Assembly (NCBI GenBank): GCA_934667105.1
Contig: CAKULG010000023.1
Location: forward strand, 1-33,692
DNA length: 33,692 nucleotides
Direction of reading: 5' to 3'
Source of the DNA: an uncultured Clostridia bacterium
Lineage (GTDB): Bacteria > Bacillota > Clostridia > Christensenellales > Aristaeellaceae
Positions within the stretch are counted from its first letter, which is position 1. Each line of letters starts with the position of its first letter. Shown one piece after another: positions 15,841-24,088 of the stretch. The position numbers and the translations under genes are program-made. The notes below the pieces were generated by a model. It was given only the letters and a program-made list of their open reading frames with translations, did not search any database and was not told the DNA's origin.

Positions 15841-16671
15841 TCAATCCTCCACTTTAACAAGATTTGTATTGGGCTTCGCGTCCTTTCCCTCGCCGCTTTT
15901 ATCGGTGAGATTGGAAAGGATCAGCAGGAACAGGATGACGAAGAAAATGATGGTGGCCAGGGCGTACATCTTGGGCGTGACGGTTTTCTTCGTCATGCCG
16001 TAGATGCGGATAGGCAGCGTCTGGAAGCCGTTGCCGGTGGTGAAATAGCTGATGACGAAATCATCCAGGGACATGGTGAAGGCCATAATCATGCCCGTGA
16101 GCACGCCGGGCAGAATTTCGGGCAGTTCCACCTTGAAAAAGGCCCGAAGCGGCGTGCAGCCAAGATCCCGCGCCGCCTCCGGGATGGAAGGATCCATCTG
16201 CTGCAATTTGGGCAGCACCTGAAGGATGACGTAGGGCAGGCAGAAGGTGATGTGGGAAATGAGCATGGTGAAGAAATTCAGGCTGGTGGACGCGCCCATC
16301 AGCCGCCCCACGAACACAAACATCAGCATCAGGGAAATACCGGTGATGATATCCGGGTTAATTATGGGGATGTTGGTGACGGTATCCACCGCCGCCCGGA
16401 ACCAGCGACGGCGCAGCTTATTGATGCTCAGCGCCGCGGCGGTGCCCATCACGGTGGAAAGCAGGGCGGCGCTGGCGGCCAGCAGCAGCGTGTTTTTCAC
16501 CGAGGTCAGCGTTTCCTCATCCCGGAAAAGCTCCTGATACCAGCGGACGGAAAAACCCGAGAAAACGGAAAGGCTTTTACTGTCGTTGAAGGAAAATACC
16601 AGCATCACCGCAATGGGCGCGAACAGGAAAATGAAGGCAAGCGTGAGATAAAATTTGGATGTAAGCTTCAT
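15841..16671 (-). CDS. potC: Polyamine ABC transporter permease PotC
   Basis: This 276-residue integral membrane permease has about six hydrophobic segments. Its cytoplasmic EAA motif, IPEAARDLGCTPLRAFFKV, docks onto the PotA ATPase. The N-terminus KFYLTLAFIFLFAPIAVMLVFSF is characteristic of PotC/PotI. Its ATG overlaps the potB stop by four bases (ATGA) and a GGGAGGAA site sits within the end of potB, so translation is coupled. It forms the channel with PotB. Confidence 0.94.
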   Translation of the reverse strand: MKLTSKFYLTLAFIFLFAPIAVMLVFSFNDSKSLSVFSGFSVRWYQELFRDEETLTSVKNTLLLAASAALLSTVMGTAAALSINKLRRRWFRAAVDTVTNIPIINPDIITGISLMLMFVFVGRLMGASTSLNFFTMLISHITFCLPYVILQVLPKLQQMDPSIPEAARDLGCTPLRAFFKVELPEILPGVLTGMIMAFTMSLDDFVISYFTTGNGFQTLPIRIYGMTKKTVTPKMYALATIIFFVILFLLILSNLTDKSGEGKDAKPNTNLVKVED

Positions 16672-17570
16672 TTTATTCCTCCCCCCGCCAGCCGGGCGGT
16701 CAGGCGGCGCAGCAGCGCCATGGCGGCGAGCAGCAGAATCATCATCACAAAGGCGATGGCTGCGGCGAAATGCAGGTTGTTGGCCACATATTGGCCCTCG
16801 ATGGCGTCGCCGATGAGGAAAAATTTCCCGCTGCCCAGCTTCTGGGAAATGTAGAAGGTGCTGATGGAGGGGATAAGCACCATGTTAACCCCCGAAAGCA
16901 CGCCGGGCAGGCTCAGCGGCAGAATCACCCGCCGCAGCACGCCCCAGCCGTTGCAGCCCAGATCCTTGGCCGCTTCCACCAGCTTGCCGTCCAGCTTGGC
17001 CATGACGGAATAAATGGGCAGAATCATGTAGGGGAAATAATCATATACCATGCCGATGATTACCGCGCCCTCGGTGCCGATGATATGCATGCCGGGCAGG
17101 CCCAGAAAGCGCAGCGCGCCGTTTAAAATACCCGTATCCTGCAGCATGGTCATCCAGGCGTATGTGCGGATCAGGAAGTTCATCCACATGGGAATCATCA
17201 GCAGCGTGATGAGCATTTTCTGGGTTTTCGCCTTGGCCTTGGAAATGATATAGGCGATGGGGTAGCCCGTCAGCAGACAGATCAGCGTGGAGATCAGCGC
17301 CAGCTTAAAGGAGCGCCAGAAAATCAGCAGATAGGTGTGCACTTCCCGGGCTTCGCCGTTTTCTCCCATCAGCAGGGAGGTATCCCACAGCCGAGCCACG
17401 TTATCCAGCGTGAAGCGGAATTGATCGTCGGTAAAGGCGTAATAGGCGATAAACGCCAGGGGCACCAGGATGAACAGCACGGCCCACACCCCGTAGGGGG
17501 CCAGGGCGATCCGGTGCAGCAGGGACAGCCGCTCCTGCCGCAGGGGCTTTTTCACAACGGCCTGGCTCAT
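16668..17570 (-). CDS. potB: Polyamine ABC transporter permease PotB
   Basis: The 300-residue permease has the EAA loop LVEAAKDLGCNGWGVLRRV and the PotB-like N-terminal hydrophobic segment AVLFILVPLAFIAYYAF. It pairs with PotC to form the transmembrane path for polyamines. Its start overlaps the potA stop by four bases and its end overlaps the potC start by four, giving a tightly coupled potA-potB-potC-potD series. Confidence 0.94.
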   Translation of the reverse strand: MSQAVVKKPLRQERLSLLHRIALAPYGVWAVLFILVPLAFIAYYAFTDDQFRFTLDNVARLWDTSLLMGENGEAREVHTYLLIFWRSFKLALISTLICLLTGYPIAYIISKAKAKTQKMLITLLMIPMWMNFLIRTYAWMTMLQDTGILNGALRFLGLPGMHIIGTEGAVIIGMVYDYFPYMILPIYSVMAKLDGKLVEAAKDLGCNGWGVLRRVILPLSLPGVLSGVNMVLIPSISTFYISQKLGSGKFFLIGDAIEGQYVANNLHFAAAIAFVMMILLLAAMALLRRLTARLAGGGIK

Positions 17571-18694
17571 GCTTCGCTCTCACTTTCCGCAACGGATAAT
17601 TCATCCAGCTCGTTGCTGAAGGAGGAATAATCGCCATACATACCGGAATACTTGGATTTTTTCATAATATGGATGGCGTCCGGCTCGATGAACAGGCCGA
17701 TGTCCGAGCCCTCGGCGCAGAAGTCGGTTGTTTGGATCATCCATTTAAAGCCGCCGATATCCACGATGATTTCGTAATGCACGCCCATAAACGTGACCGA
17801 CGTCACCGTGCCCCGCAGCATGCCCTTTTCCACGGGCACGATGTCCACGTCCTCCGGGCGCACCACCACGTCCACCGGCTCGTTTTTGCCAAAGCCCGCG
17901 TCCACGCAATCGAAGGTGTGGCCCGAGAAGGAAACCAGCCGGTCCGCTAGCATCACGCCGTCCACGATATTGCTTTCCCCAATGAAATCGGCCACGAAGG
18001 CGTTCTTGGGCTCGTTATAAATATCGGTGGGCGTGCCGATCTGCTGAATTTTGCCCTCGCTCATCACCACGATGGTATCGGACATGGAGAGCGCTTCTTC
18101 CTGATCGTGGGTGACGAAAACAAAGGTGATGCCCGTGGCCTTCTGAATCTTTTTCAACTCCTGCTGCATATCCTTGCGCAGCTTCAGATCCAGCGCGCCC
18201 AGGGGCTCGTCCAGCAGCAGCACCTTGGGATGACTGATCAGCGCCCGGGCGATGGCCACCCGCTGTTGCTGGCCGCCGGAAAGGGTGGTCACGCTGCGGT
18301 GCTCAAAGCCGGTAAGCGCCACCAGCTTCAGCATTTCCGCCACTTTTTCGCGGATTTCTTTTTTCGGCGCTTTCTTTTCCCGCAGGGGGAAGGCCACGTT
18401 TTCAAATACGTTCAGATGCGGGAAGAGCGCGTAACGCTGGAAAACGGTGTTGATATTGCGCTTATGGGGGGGCAGATCGTTAATCCGCTGGCCCATAAAG
18501 ACGATGTCGCCCTCGTCCGCCGTTTCAAAGCCGCCGATCAGGCGAAGCAGCGTTGTTTTTCCGCATCCGGAAGGCCCCAGCAGGGTGATAAATTCCTTTT
18601 CCCGGATGTACAGACTAAAATCCGACAGGACGGTTACGCCGTCAAATGATTTGCTGACGTGACGAATGTCGATCAGCCGCTGTTGCTCCCCCAT
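17567..18694 (-). CDS. potA: Polyamine ABC transporter ATP-binding protein PotA
   Basis: The 375-residue ATPase has Walker A GPSGCGKTT (40-48), the Q-loop glutamine at 86, signature LSGGQ (138-142), Walker B VLLLDEP (158-164) and the switch histidine H196. After the nucleotide-binding domain comes a C-terminal TOBE-type regulatory region, giving the usual PotA length. It drives uptake through PotB-PotC from the cytoplasmic side. It follows the XRE-cupin regulator gene by 15 bases, so it belongs to the same transcript. The family overlaps with other CUT1-like ATPases, but the PotB/C/D neighbours settle the assignment. Whether it could also energise the sugar transporters here is unknown. Confidence 0.95.
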   Translation of the reverse strand: MGEQQRLIDIRHVSKSFDGVTVLSDFSLYIREKEFITLLGPSGCGKTTLLRLIGGFETADEGDIVFMGQRINDLPPHKRNINTVFQRYALFPHLNVFENVAFPLREKKAPKKEIREKVAEMLKLVALTGFEHRSVTTLSGGQQQRVAIARALISHPKVLLLDEPLGALDLKLRKDMQQELKKIQKATGITFVFVTHDQEEALSMSDTIVVMSEGKIQQIGTPTDIYNEPKNAFVADFIGESNIVDGVMLADRLVSFSGHTFDCVDAGFGKNEPVDVVVRPEDVDIVPVEKGMLRGTVTSVTFMGVHYEIIVDIGGFKWMIQTTDFCAEGSDIGLFIEPDAIHIMKKSKYSGMYGDYSSFSNELDELSVAESESEA

Positions 18695-18709
18695 GATGTG
18701 ACCCTCCCC

Positions 18710-19252
18710 TTAAAAATTTGGCGGGGTTGATACCCACAGAAATTTTGCGTTGCGTTTGCCGGGATTGCTGATGAAATGCGCGGCGCTGGGATGCAGGCAG
18801 AAGCTTTCGCCCGTGCGCACCCTGTGCTTCTTTTCCCCTGCGTGCAGCAGGATGGCGCCGGAAAGCACATAACCGAATTCCTCGCCCTCGTGGGGGGGCA
18901 TTTCCTGGGTTTGCCCCTGGGGCCCCAGTTCCACCAGGATGGGCTCCATTTCATTTTTCTGGGCACTTGGAACCAGCCAGGTGATGCTGCCGCGCAGCGT
19001 TTCCGCATCCTCCTTGACGAACATATCTCCCTGCGAATACACCGTTTTCTCATCCGCGGTTTCGGAGAAGAAATCCTGCAGGCTGCTGCCCAGGCATTCC
19101 AGCATGTCCGTCAGCGTGGCGATGGAGGGGGAGGCCTGGTCGCGCTCCACCTGGGAGATGAAGCCCTTGCTCAACTCGCACCGATCCGCCATTTCTTCCT
19201 GGGTCAAATTTCGCTGCAGTCGCAATCGCCGCAGCTTTTCGCCGATGTTCAT
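18710..19252 (-). CDS. XRE-cupin transcriptional regulator of the pot operon
   Basis: This 180-residue protein has an N-terminal helix-turn-helix of the XRE family (about residues 5-60, LTQEEMADRCELSKGFISQVE) and a C-terminal cupin domain (about 105-175, GEEFGYVLSGAILLHAGEK). This is the PuuR-like layout, in which the cupin senses a small ligand, here probably a polyamine. It is the first gene of the potABCD transcript. Two inverted repeats, 35 bases centre to centre, lie in its own leader just after the promoter, which points to autoregulation by repression. GGGGAG precedes the ATG by eight bases. Confidence 0.9.
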   Translation of the reverse strand: MNIGEKLRRLRLQRNLTQEEMADRCELSKGFISQVERDQASPSIATLTDMLECLGSSLQDFFSETADEKTVYSQGDMFVKEDAETLRGSITWLVPSAQKNEMEPILVELGPQGQTQEMPPHEGEEFGYVLSGAILLHAGEKKHRVRTGESFCLHPSAAHFISNPGKRNAKFLWVSTPPNF

Positions 19253-19277
19253 TCCGCATTCTCCCCGCCCGGACGAA

Positions 19278-19294
19278 GTTTATTTTTACTAAAC
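19278..19294. promoter_or_regulatory. Probable operator 1 of the pot regulator
   Basis: GTTTAT-TTTTA-CTAAAC, an inverted repeat with one mismatch, 25 bases ahead of the regulator's start codon. It is the second copy of the pattern at 19313-19329. Confidence 0.6.
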
Positions 19295-19312
19295 TCGGAA
19301 TCATGGGCCGGA

Positions 19313-19329
19313 GTTTAGAAACACTAAAC
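19313..19329. promoter_or_regulatory. Probable operator 2 of the pot regulator
   Basis: GTTTAG-AAACA-CTAAAC, a perfect six-base inverted repeat that begins about ten bases after the predicted transcription start of the pot operon. Binding here would block initiation or early elongation. Confidence 0.65.
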
Positions 19330-19344
19330 GTCAAGGCGGAAAAC

Positions 19345-19373
19345 ATTAAACCACACCCCGCCGCGAATGTCAA
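19345..19373 (-). promoter_or_regulatory. Promoter of the pot operon
   Basis: On the minus strand, consensus TTGACA (19373-19368), 17 bases, TTTAAT (19350-19345). Predicted start near 19338, upstream of both operator candidates. Confidence 0.8.
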
Positions 19374-19467
19374 GATATTTCCTGAAATAATTTGGGGAAA
19401 AACCGCGAAAAATGACGGGACGGCGCGCGCGCCCGCCGTCTGAAAAAAACGGGCGCGAAAAAAGGGC

Positions 19468-19496
19468 TTGCATGGCGGCGAAAAACGTGGTATATT
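19468..19496 (+). promoter_or_regulatory. Promoter of the ctsR-clpC operon
   Basis: TTGCAT (19468-19473), 17 bases, TATATT (19491-19496), pointing into ctsR. The predicted start falls at the CtsR box. It is divergent from the pot promoter, about 95 bases away. Confidence 0.75.
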
Positions 19497-19502
19497 GTAA
19501 AT

Positions 19503-19519
19503 GGTCAAAGAAAGACTAA
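19503..19519 (+). promoter_or_regulatory. CtsR operator
   Basis: GGTCAAA-GAA-AGACTAA matches the CtsR heptad repeat (RGTCAAA-NAN-RGTCAAA): the first heptad is perfect and the second matches 5 of 7. It lies at the predicted transcription start, so CtsR binding would repress its own operon. Confidence 0.75.
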
Positions 19520-19543
19520 TTCATTTTCCGGAAGTGATTTCCC

Positions 19544-20020
19544 ATGCGTTTAAGCGATACGATAGAATCCTTTATTAAGGCCATGCTTCAGGAGGATCAG
19601 CCCGAGGTGGAACTGAAGCGCAACGAGCTGGCGGAGTATTTTCACTGCGCGCCCTCCCAGATCAACTACGTTCTGGCCACGCGCTTCACCCCCGATCACG
19701 GCTATATGATTTCCAGCCAGCGGGGCGGAGGCGGCTACATCCGTATCGTGCGGGTGCGGCAATCCTCGGGCGATCATCTGCATTATCTTTTGCAGGAGCG
19801 CATCGGGGAGCGGCTGGACGCGCAATCCGCCCAGGTGCTCTGCGCGCAGTTGGCGGAGCGCAAGGTGGTGTCCCCGGCCGAGGCGGCGCTGATGGCGGCG
19901 GCCGTATCGCCCCAGGCCTTTGCCGCCCCCGTGCCCGAGGCGCTCAAGGACGTGCTGCGGGCGAAAATTCTTAAATCTATGCTGCTTTCCGTGGCGCGTC
20001 AGCGCCAGGAGGAGGCGTAA
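19544..20020 (+). CDS. ctsR: Heat-shock repressor CtsR
   Basis: The 158-residue protein matches CtsR in length and in its winged helix-turn-helix: LSDTIESFIKAML, LAEYFHCAPSQINYVLATRF, and the glycine-rich wing SQRGGGGYIRI that enters the DNA minor groove. It represses clp genes at normal temperature. In the Bacillus model it is inactivated on heat stress, when the McsB/ClpC system takes part in its removal. First gene of the operon, preceded by its promoter and a CtsR box. The ribosome binding site (GGAAGTG) is weak. About 100 bases separate it from mcsA with no clear terminator. Confidence 0.95.
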   Translation: MRLSDTIESFIKAMLQEDQPEVELKRNELAEYFHCAPSQINYVLATRFTPDHGYMISSQRGGGGYIRIVRVRQSSGDHLHYLLQERIGERLDAQSAQVLCAQLAERKVVSPAEAALMAAAVSPQAFAAPVPEALKDVLRAKILKSMLLSVARQRQEEA

Positions 20021-20123
20021 AGCGCGCCGCCTCGTTGCGGCCCCCTGATTTTTCCTGGGGCGCGCGGGCAGCAAAAAAGCATAATATAGTGGGAGAATCC
20101 TCAAAGGACGGGAGGAAAAACGC

Positions 20124-20606
20124 ATGCTGTGCGAGGAATGCAAAAAAAATCCGGCGGAGGTGCTGATGACCACCGTGGTGGACGGCCACGCCGCCAGCCG
20201 GCATCTGTGCCGGGAGTGCGTGAAAAAATATAAAGCGGGAGATTTGCAGGCGGTGCTGGCCGCCGTGCTTTCCAATATGTCCCAGCGGGAGGAACGCCCC
20301 GCCCTGGTTTGCCCCGTCTGCGGGGAAACCTTCGACGAATTTCAGAAAAGCGGCGTGCTGGGGTGCGCCGGATGCTATCAGGCCTTTAAAAGCGAGCTGA
20401 CGCCCCTGATTGCTCGGGTGCAGGGCCGCTCCCAGCATGCGGGCCGCCGTCCCCCGGTCAGCCCGGAGGAGGAAGAGCGGCTGCGCCAGGCCGAGGCCCT
20501 GCGGGCGCAGATGGAGGCCGCCGTGGCGGTGGAAAATTTCGAGGAGGCGGCCCGGCTGCGGGACGCGCTGCGGGCCATGACCCCCGCCCGGGAGGATAAG
20601 CAATGA
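20124..20606 (+). CDS. mcsA: McsA, zinc-binding activator of McsB
   Basis: The 160-residue protein has four CxxC pairs (CEEC, CREC, CPVC, CAGC) expected to bind two zinc ions, then a C-terminal UVR-type helical motif (about 115-150, LRAQMEAAVAVENFEEAARL). That is the McsA layout, though at 160 residues it is somewhat shorter than the Bacillus protein. It activates the arginine kinase McsB and links it to ClpC. GGGAGG lies eight bases upstream. The stop overlaps the mcsB start (ATGA), so the two are translationally coupled. Confidence 0.94.
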   Translation: MLCEECKKNPAEVLMTTVVDGHAASRHLCRECVKKYKAGDLQAVLAAVLSNMSQREERPALVCPVCGETFDEFQKSGVLGCAGCYQAFKSELTPLIARVQGRSQHAGRRPPVSPEEEERLRQAEALRAQMEAAVAVENFEEAARLRDALRAMTPAREDKQ

Positions 20607-21592
20607 CGAAGGATATTATCGTTTCTTCCCGGGTGCGCCTGGCGCGGAATTACGCCGATCTGCCCTTTCGCCTGAAGGCGAAGCCCCAGGACGGCGAGGC
20701 CTGCATTCGCCGCACGCTGGACGCGCTGCGGGATCTGCCCGAAAGCTATACCTTTTATCAGCTTCGCAGTATGGGCGAAACCGAGCGGGGGTGCCTGGTG
20801 GAGGATCATTTAATCAGCCCCGATCTGCTGATGCACGAGGAAGAGGGCGCGGCGCTGATTCGCGGGGATGAGAAAATCTCCGTCATGATGAACGAGGAGG
20901 ATCACCTGCGCATCCAGGCCTTTTCCCCGGGGGATCAATTGCAGGAGGCGGCGGAAAATGCCTTCGCCATCGAGGATACCCTGGAGCGGCGGCTTTCCTT
21001 CGCCTTTGACGCGCAGCTGGGCTATCTGACCGCCTGCCCCACCAACACGGGCACGGGCATGCGCGCCTCCGCCATGCTGCATCTGCCCATGCTCACCATC
21101 TCCAAGCAAATGGGCAAGGTGAATCAGCTGGCGGCGAAGCTGGGGCTTACGCTGCGGGGCATTTACGGCGAGGGCAGCGAGGCCCGGGGCTTTCTCTATC
21201 AATTGAGTAATCAGGTGACGCTGGGCCGCACGGAGCAGGAGCTGCTGGAAACGGTGGGCGCGGTGGCCCGGCAAATCGCCGAAATGGAGCGGGTTTTCCG
21301 CAGCAAGGTATGGGAAAAGGACCCCGTGGGCTTTGAAGATCAATTGAACCGTTCCCTGGGGCTGATGCGCTTCGCCCGCCGCATGAACGAAAAAGAATTT
21401 ATGACCCATTGGTCCAACCTTCGCATGGGCGCGGCCATGGAAAAGCTGCCGCTGTCCTTGGAAACGTGCGACGCGGTGCTCAAGGCGGCTCAGCCCGCCC
21501 ATGTGAAAAAGCTGGCCGGGCGGGAACTGACCCCCCGGGAGCAGGAGGAAAAACGCAGCGATATGCTTCGCGCGGCGCTGCAGGAAGGATAA
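20603..21592 (+). CDS. mcsB: Protein-arginine kinase McsB
   Basis: The 329-residue protein resembles the catalytic domain of phosphagen (arginine/creatine) kinases. It has SSRVRLARN near the N-terminus, the conserved CPTNTGTGMRAS loop with its cysteine, and a GSEARGFLYQLSNQVTLG segment near the nucleotide and arginine sites. It phosphorylates arginines on proteins, marking them for ClpC-ClpP degradation and helping to relieve CtsR repression. It is a little shorter than the Bacillus enzyme, mainly toward the C-terminus. It overlaps mcsA by four bases and ends eight bases before clpC. Confidence 0.95.
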   Translation: MTKDIIVSSRVRLARNYADLPFRLKAKPQDGEACIRRTLDALRDLPESYTFYQLRSMGETERGCLVEDHLISPDLLMHEEEGAALIRGDEKISVMMNEEDHLRIQAFSPGDQLQEAAENAFAIEDTLERRLSFAFDAQLGYLTACPTNTGTGMRASAMLHLPMLTISKQMGKVNQLAAKLGLTLRGIYGEGSEARGFLYQLSNQVTLGRTEQELLETVGAVARQIAEMERVFRSKVWEKDPVGFEDQLNRSLGLMRFARRMNEKEFMTHWSNLRMGAAMEKLPLSLETCDAVLKAAQPAHVKKLAGRELTPREQEEKRSDMLRAALQEG

Positions 21593-21600
21593 TTATTGTT

Positions 21601-24012
21601 ATGGCGATTTTTGGAAGATTTAATGAAAAGGCGCAGCAGGTGATCGGCGCGGCGCAGCGCGCCGCCGTGGAGCTGGGCCACAGCTATGTGGGCAGCGAGC
21701 ATTTTCTCATCGGCCTGCTGAAGGCGGCCCGGGAGGACGCCCCCGCCCTGCCCGACAACGTGATTCCCGAAACGGTGATCGAGGCGGTGAAGCAGATCAC
21801 CGGCACGGGGGAGGAATCCCCCCAGCAATTGGAGTTGACCCCCCGGGTGAAAAAGCTGCTGGAAACCAGCATCCGCGAGGCCCAGCGCCTGGGCCAGCCC
21901 TATGTGACGGCGGGGCATTTCTGGCTGGCGCTTTTGCAGGATGAGGAAAGCGTGGCCATGCGCGTGCTCACGGGCATGGGCTGCGATATTGAAAAGCTGC
22001 GCCGGAGCGTGCAGGAGGCCCTGGGGCGGGAAAAGACGGGCAAGCCCGCCGAAGAGGCGGGGGAGGATTCCTGCCTGAAAAAATACGGCCGCGATCTGAA
22101 CCAGGCGGCGGAAAAGGGCGAATTAGATCCCGTGATCGGCCGGGCCAATGAAATCGAGCGCATCGTGCAGATTCTCTCCCGCCGCACAAAGAATAACCCC
22201 GTGCTCATCGGCGAGCCTGGGGTGGGCAAATCCGCCGTGGCGGAGGGTCTGGCCCAGCGCATTGTGCAGGGGGCCGTGCCTGAAACGCTGGCGGAGAAGA
22301 AGATTATTTCCCTGGATATGGGGGCCATGGTGGCGGGCAGCAAATACCGGGGCGAATTTGAGGAGCGGCTGAAAAACACCCTGGACGAAGTGAAAAAGCG
22401 GGGCGACGTGATCCTCTTTATCGACGAATTGCAGAATATCATCGGCGCGGGCAAGGCGGAGGGCAGCATGGACGCGGCCAATATCCTGAAGCCCGCCCTG
22501 GCCCGGGGGGAAATTCAGTGCATCGGCGCCACCACCCTGGATGAATATCGCAAGAACATCGAAAAGGACGCGGCCCTGGCCCGGCGCTTCCAGCCCGTCA
22601 CCGTGAACGAGCCCAGCGAAGAGGAAACGCTGGCCATCATGAAGGGACTGCGGGATCGCTACGAGGCGCATCACCGGGTGCGTATCACCGATGCGGCGCT
22701 GGAGGCGGCGGTGAAGCTGTCCAATCGCTATATCGCCGATCGCTTCCAGCCTGATAAGGCCATCGATCTGATGGACGAGGCGGCCTCCCGGGTGCGCATT
22801 CAGGCCTATACCGCCCCGCCCGATGTGAAAGCCCAGGAAAAGGAGCTGGCCGGGGTGCAGCGAGAAAAGCGCGAGGCCATCGATAAGCAGGATTATGAGC
22901 GCGCCGCCGCCCTGCGCGACCACGAGCACGCGCTGAAGGCGGAAATCGATGAAAAGCGCGCCGCCTGGGAAAAGCGGAAATCCGCCGTGAAGGACACCGT
23001 GGGGGAGGAGGATATCGCCCAGGTGGTGGCGGGCTGGACGGGCATCCCCGTGAAGAAAATGACGGAGGAGGAATCCCAGCGGCTGCTGCACCTGGAGGAA
23101 TTGCTTCATGCCCGGGTGGTGGGCCAGGAGGAGGCGGTTTCCGCCGTCAGCCGGGCCATTCGCCGGGCGCGGGCGGGACTGAAGGATCCCAAACGCCCCA
23201 TCGGCAGCTTTATTTTCCTGGGCCCCACGGGCGTGGGCAAAACGGAATTGTGCCGCGCCCTGGGCGAGGCCATGTTCGGGGATGAAAACGCCCTGATCCG
23301 CCTGGATATGAGCGAATATATGGAAAAGCACACCGTGTCGCGGATGGTGGGCTCGCCGCCGGGCTATGTGGGCTTTGAGGAGGGGGGCCAGCTTACCGAG
23401 GCGGTGCGGCGCAAGCCCTATTCCGTGGTTCTTTTTGATGAAATCGAGAAGGCGCATCCCGATGTGTTTAACATGCTGCTGCAAATTCTGGAGGACGGGC
23501 GCCTCACCGACAGCATGGGCCGGGTGGTCAGCTTCAAAAACTGCATCATCGTGATGACCAGCAACGCCGGGGCGCAATCCGCCCAGCGGGGCGGCCTGGG
23601 CTTCGGCGCGGGCGCCCGGGACGCCATGGATTATGAGCGAATGCGGGAAAAGGTGCTTTCGGATATCAAAAATGTTTTCCGGCCCGAATTCCTCAACCGC
23701 GTGGATGAGATTATCGTGTTCCACAAGCTGGAGCAAAAGGATATCGAGCGCATCGCCGCGCTGATGCTGCGCCAGGTGGCCAACCGCCTGAAGGAGCGGG
23801 AAATCGATCTTTCTTATGACGAAGAGGTGGTTTCGCATCTGGCAAAGGCGGGCTTTGACGAAAATTACGGCGCGCGGCCCCTGCGCCGGGTGATCCAGCG
23901 CACCATCGAGGACGCGCTGAGCGAAAAGCTCATCGCCGGGGAGATTCATCTGGGCGACCGCGTGCGCATGCGCATGCAGGGCGAAAACATCGTTTTCGAA
24001 AAGAACGAATAA
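21601..24012 (+). CDS. clpC: AAA+ unfoldase ClpC
   Basis: The protein has 803 residues. Two N-terminal Clp repeats (about 1-145) are followed by the first AAA+ domain with Walker A GEPGVGKS (204-211). The middle domain contains a UVR-like helical stretch (about 413-460), and the second AAA+ domain has Walker A GPTGVGKT (541-548) and DEIEKAHPD. The ClpP-docking loop is probably LGF in RGGLGFGAG. It unfolds proteins, including arginine-phosphorylated ones, and feeds them to ClpP, which is not encoded in the window. I place the start at 21601 (MAIFGRFNEKAQ) because this is the family's N-terminus; the open frame upstream only overlaps mcsB. An AGGAAGG lies about 12 bases upstream. Confidence 0.96.
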   Translation: MAIFGRFNEKAQQVIGAAQRAAVELGHSYVGSEHFLIGLLKAAREDAPALPDNVIPETVIEAVKQITGTGEESPQQLELTPRVKKLLETSIREAQRLGQPYVTAGHFWLALLQDEESVAMRVLTGMGCDIEKLRRSVQEALGREKTGKPAEEAGEDSCLKKYGRDLNQAAEKGELDPVIGRANEIERIVQILSRRTKNNPVLIGEPGVGKSAVAEGLAQRIVQGAVPETLAEKKIISLDMGAMVAGSKYRGEFEERLKNTLDEVKKRGDVILFIDELQNIIGAGKAEGSMDAANILKPALARGEIQCIGATTLDEYRKNIEKDAALARRFQPVTVNEPSEEETLAIMKGLRDRYEAHHRVRITDAALEAAVKLSNRYIADRFQPDKAIDLMDEAASRVRIQAYTAPPDVKAQEKELAGVQREKREAIDKQDYERAAALRDHEHALKAEIDEKRAAWEKRKSAVKDTVGEEDIAQVVAGWTGIPVKKMTEEESQRLLHLEELLHARVVGQEEAVSAVSRAIRRARAGLKDPKRPIGSFIFLGPTGVGKTELCRALGEAMFGDENALIRLDMSEYMEKHTVSRMVGSPPGYVGFEEGGQLTEAVRRKPYSVVLFDEIEKAHPDVFNMLLQILEDGRLTDSMGRVVSFKNCIIVMTSNAGAQSAQRGGLGFGAGARDAMDYERMREKVLSDIKNVFRPEFLNRVDEIIVFHKLEQKDIERIAALMLRQVANRLKEREIDLSYDEEVVSHLAKAGFDENYGARPLRRVIQRTIEDALSEKLIAGEIHLGDRVRMRMQGENIVFEKNE

Positions 24013-24024
24013 ATACAAAAGATG

Positions 24025-24079
24025 CGAGGGGGAGTCTTCCTGTGCGATCCAGGAAGACTCCCCTCGTCCTATTTTTTTT
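24025..24079 (+). terminator. Intrinsic terminator of the ctsR-clpC operon
   Basis: A long stem, CGAGGGGGAGTCTTCCTG (24025-24042, one bulged G) with CAGGAAGACTCCCCTCG (24050-24066), is followed by TCCTATTTTTTTT. It lies between convergent clpC and the flavoprotein gene and may also slow minus-strand transcription, though the T-run there is poor. Confidence 0.92.
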
Positions 24080-24088
24080 CTTGCGTTT

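Noticed and set aside
21409..21600. Upstream in-frame extension of clpC
   Set aside because: It overlaps the well-conserved mcsB end, and ClpC proteins begin with the MAIFGRFN-like sequence encoded at 21601.
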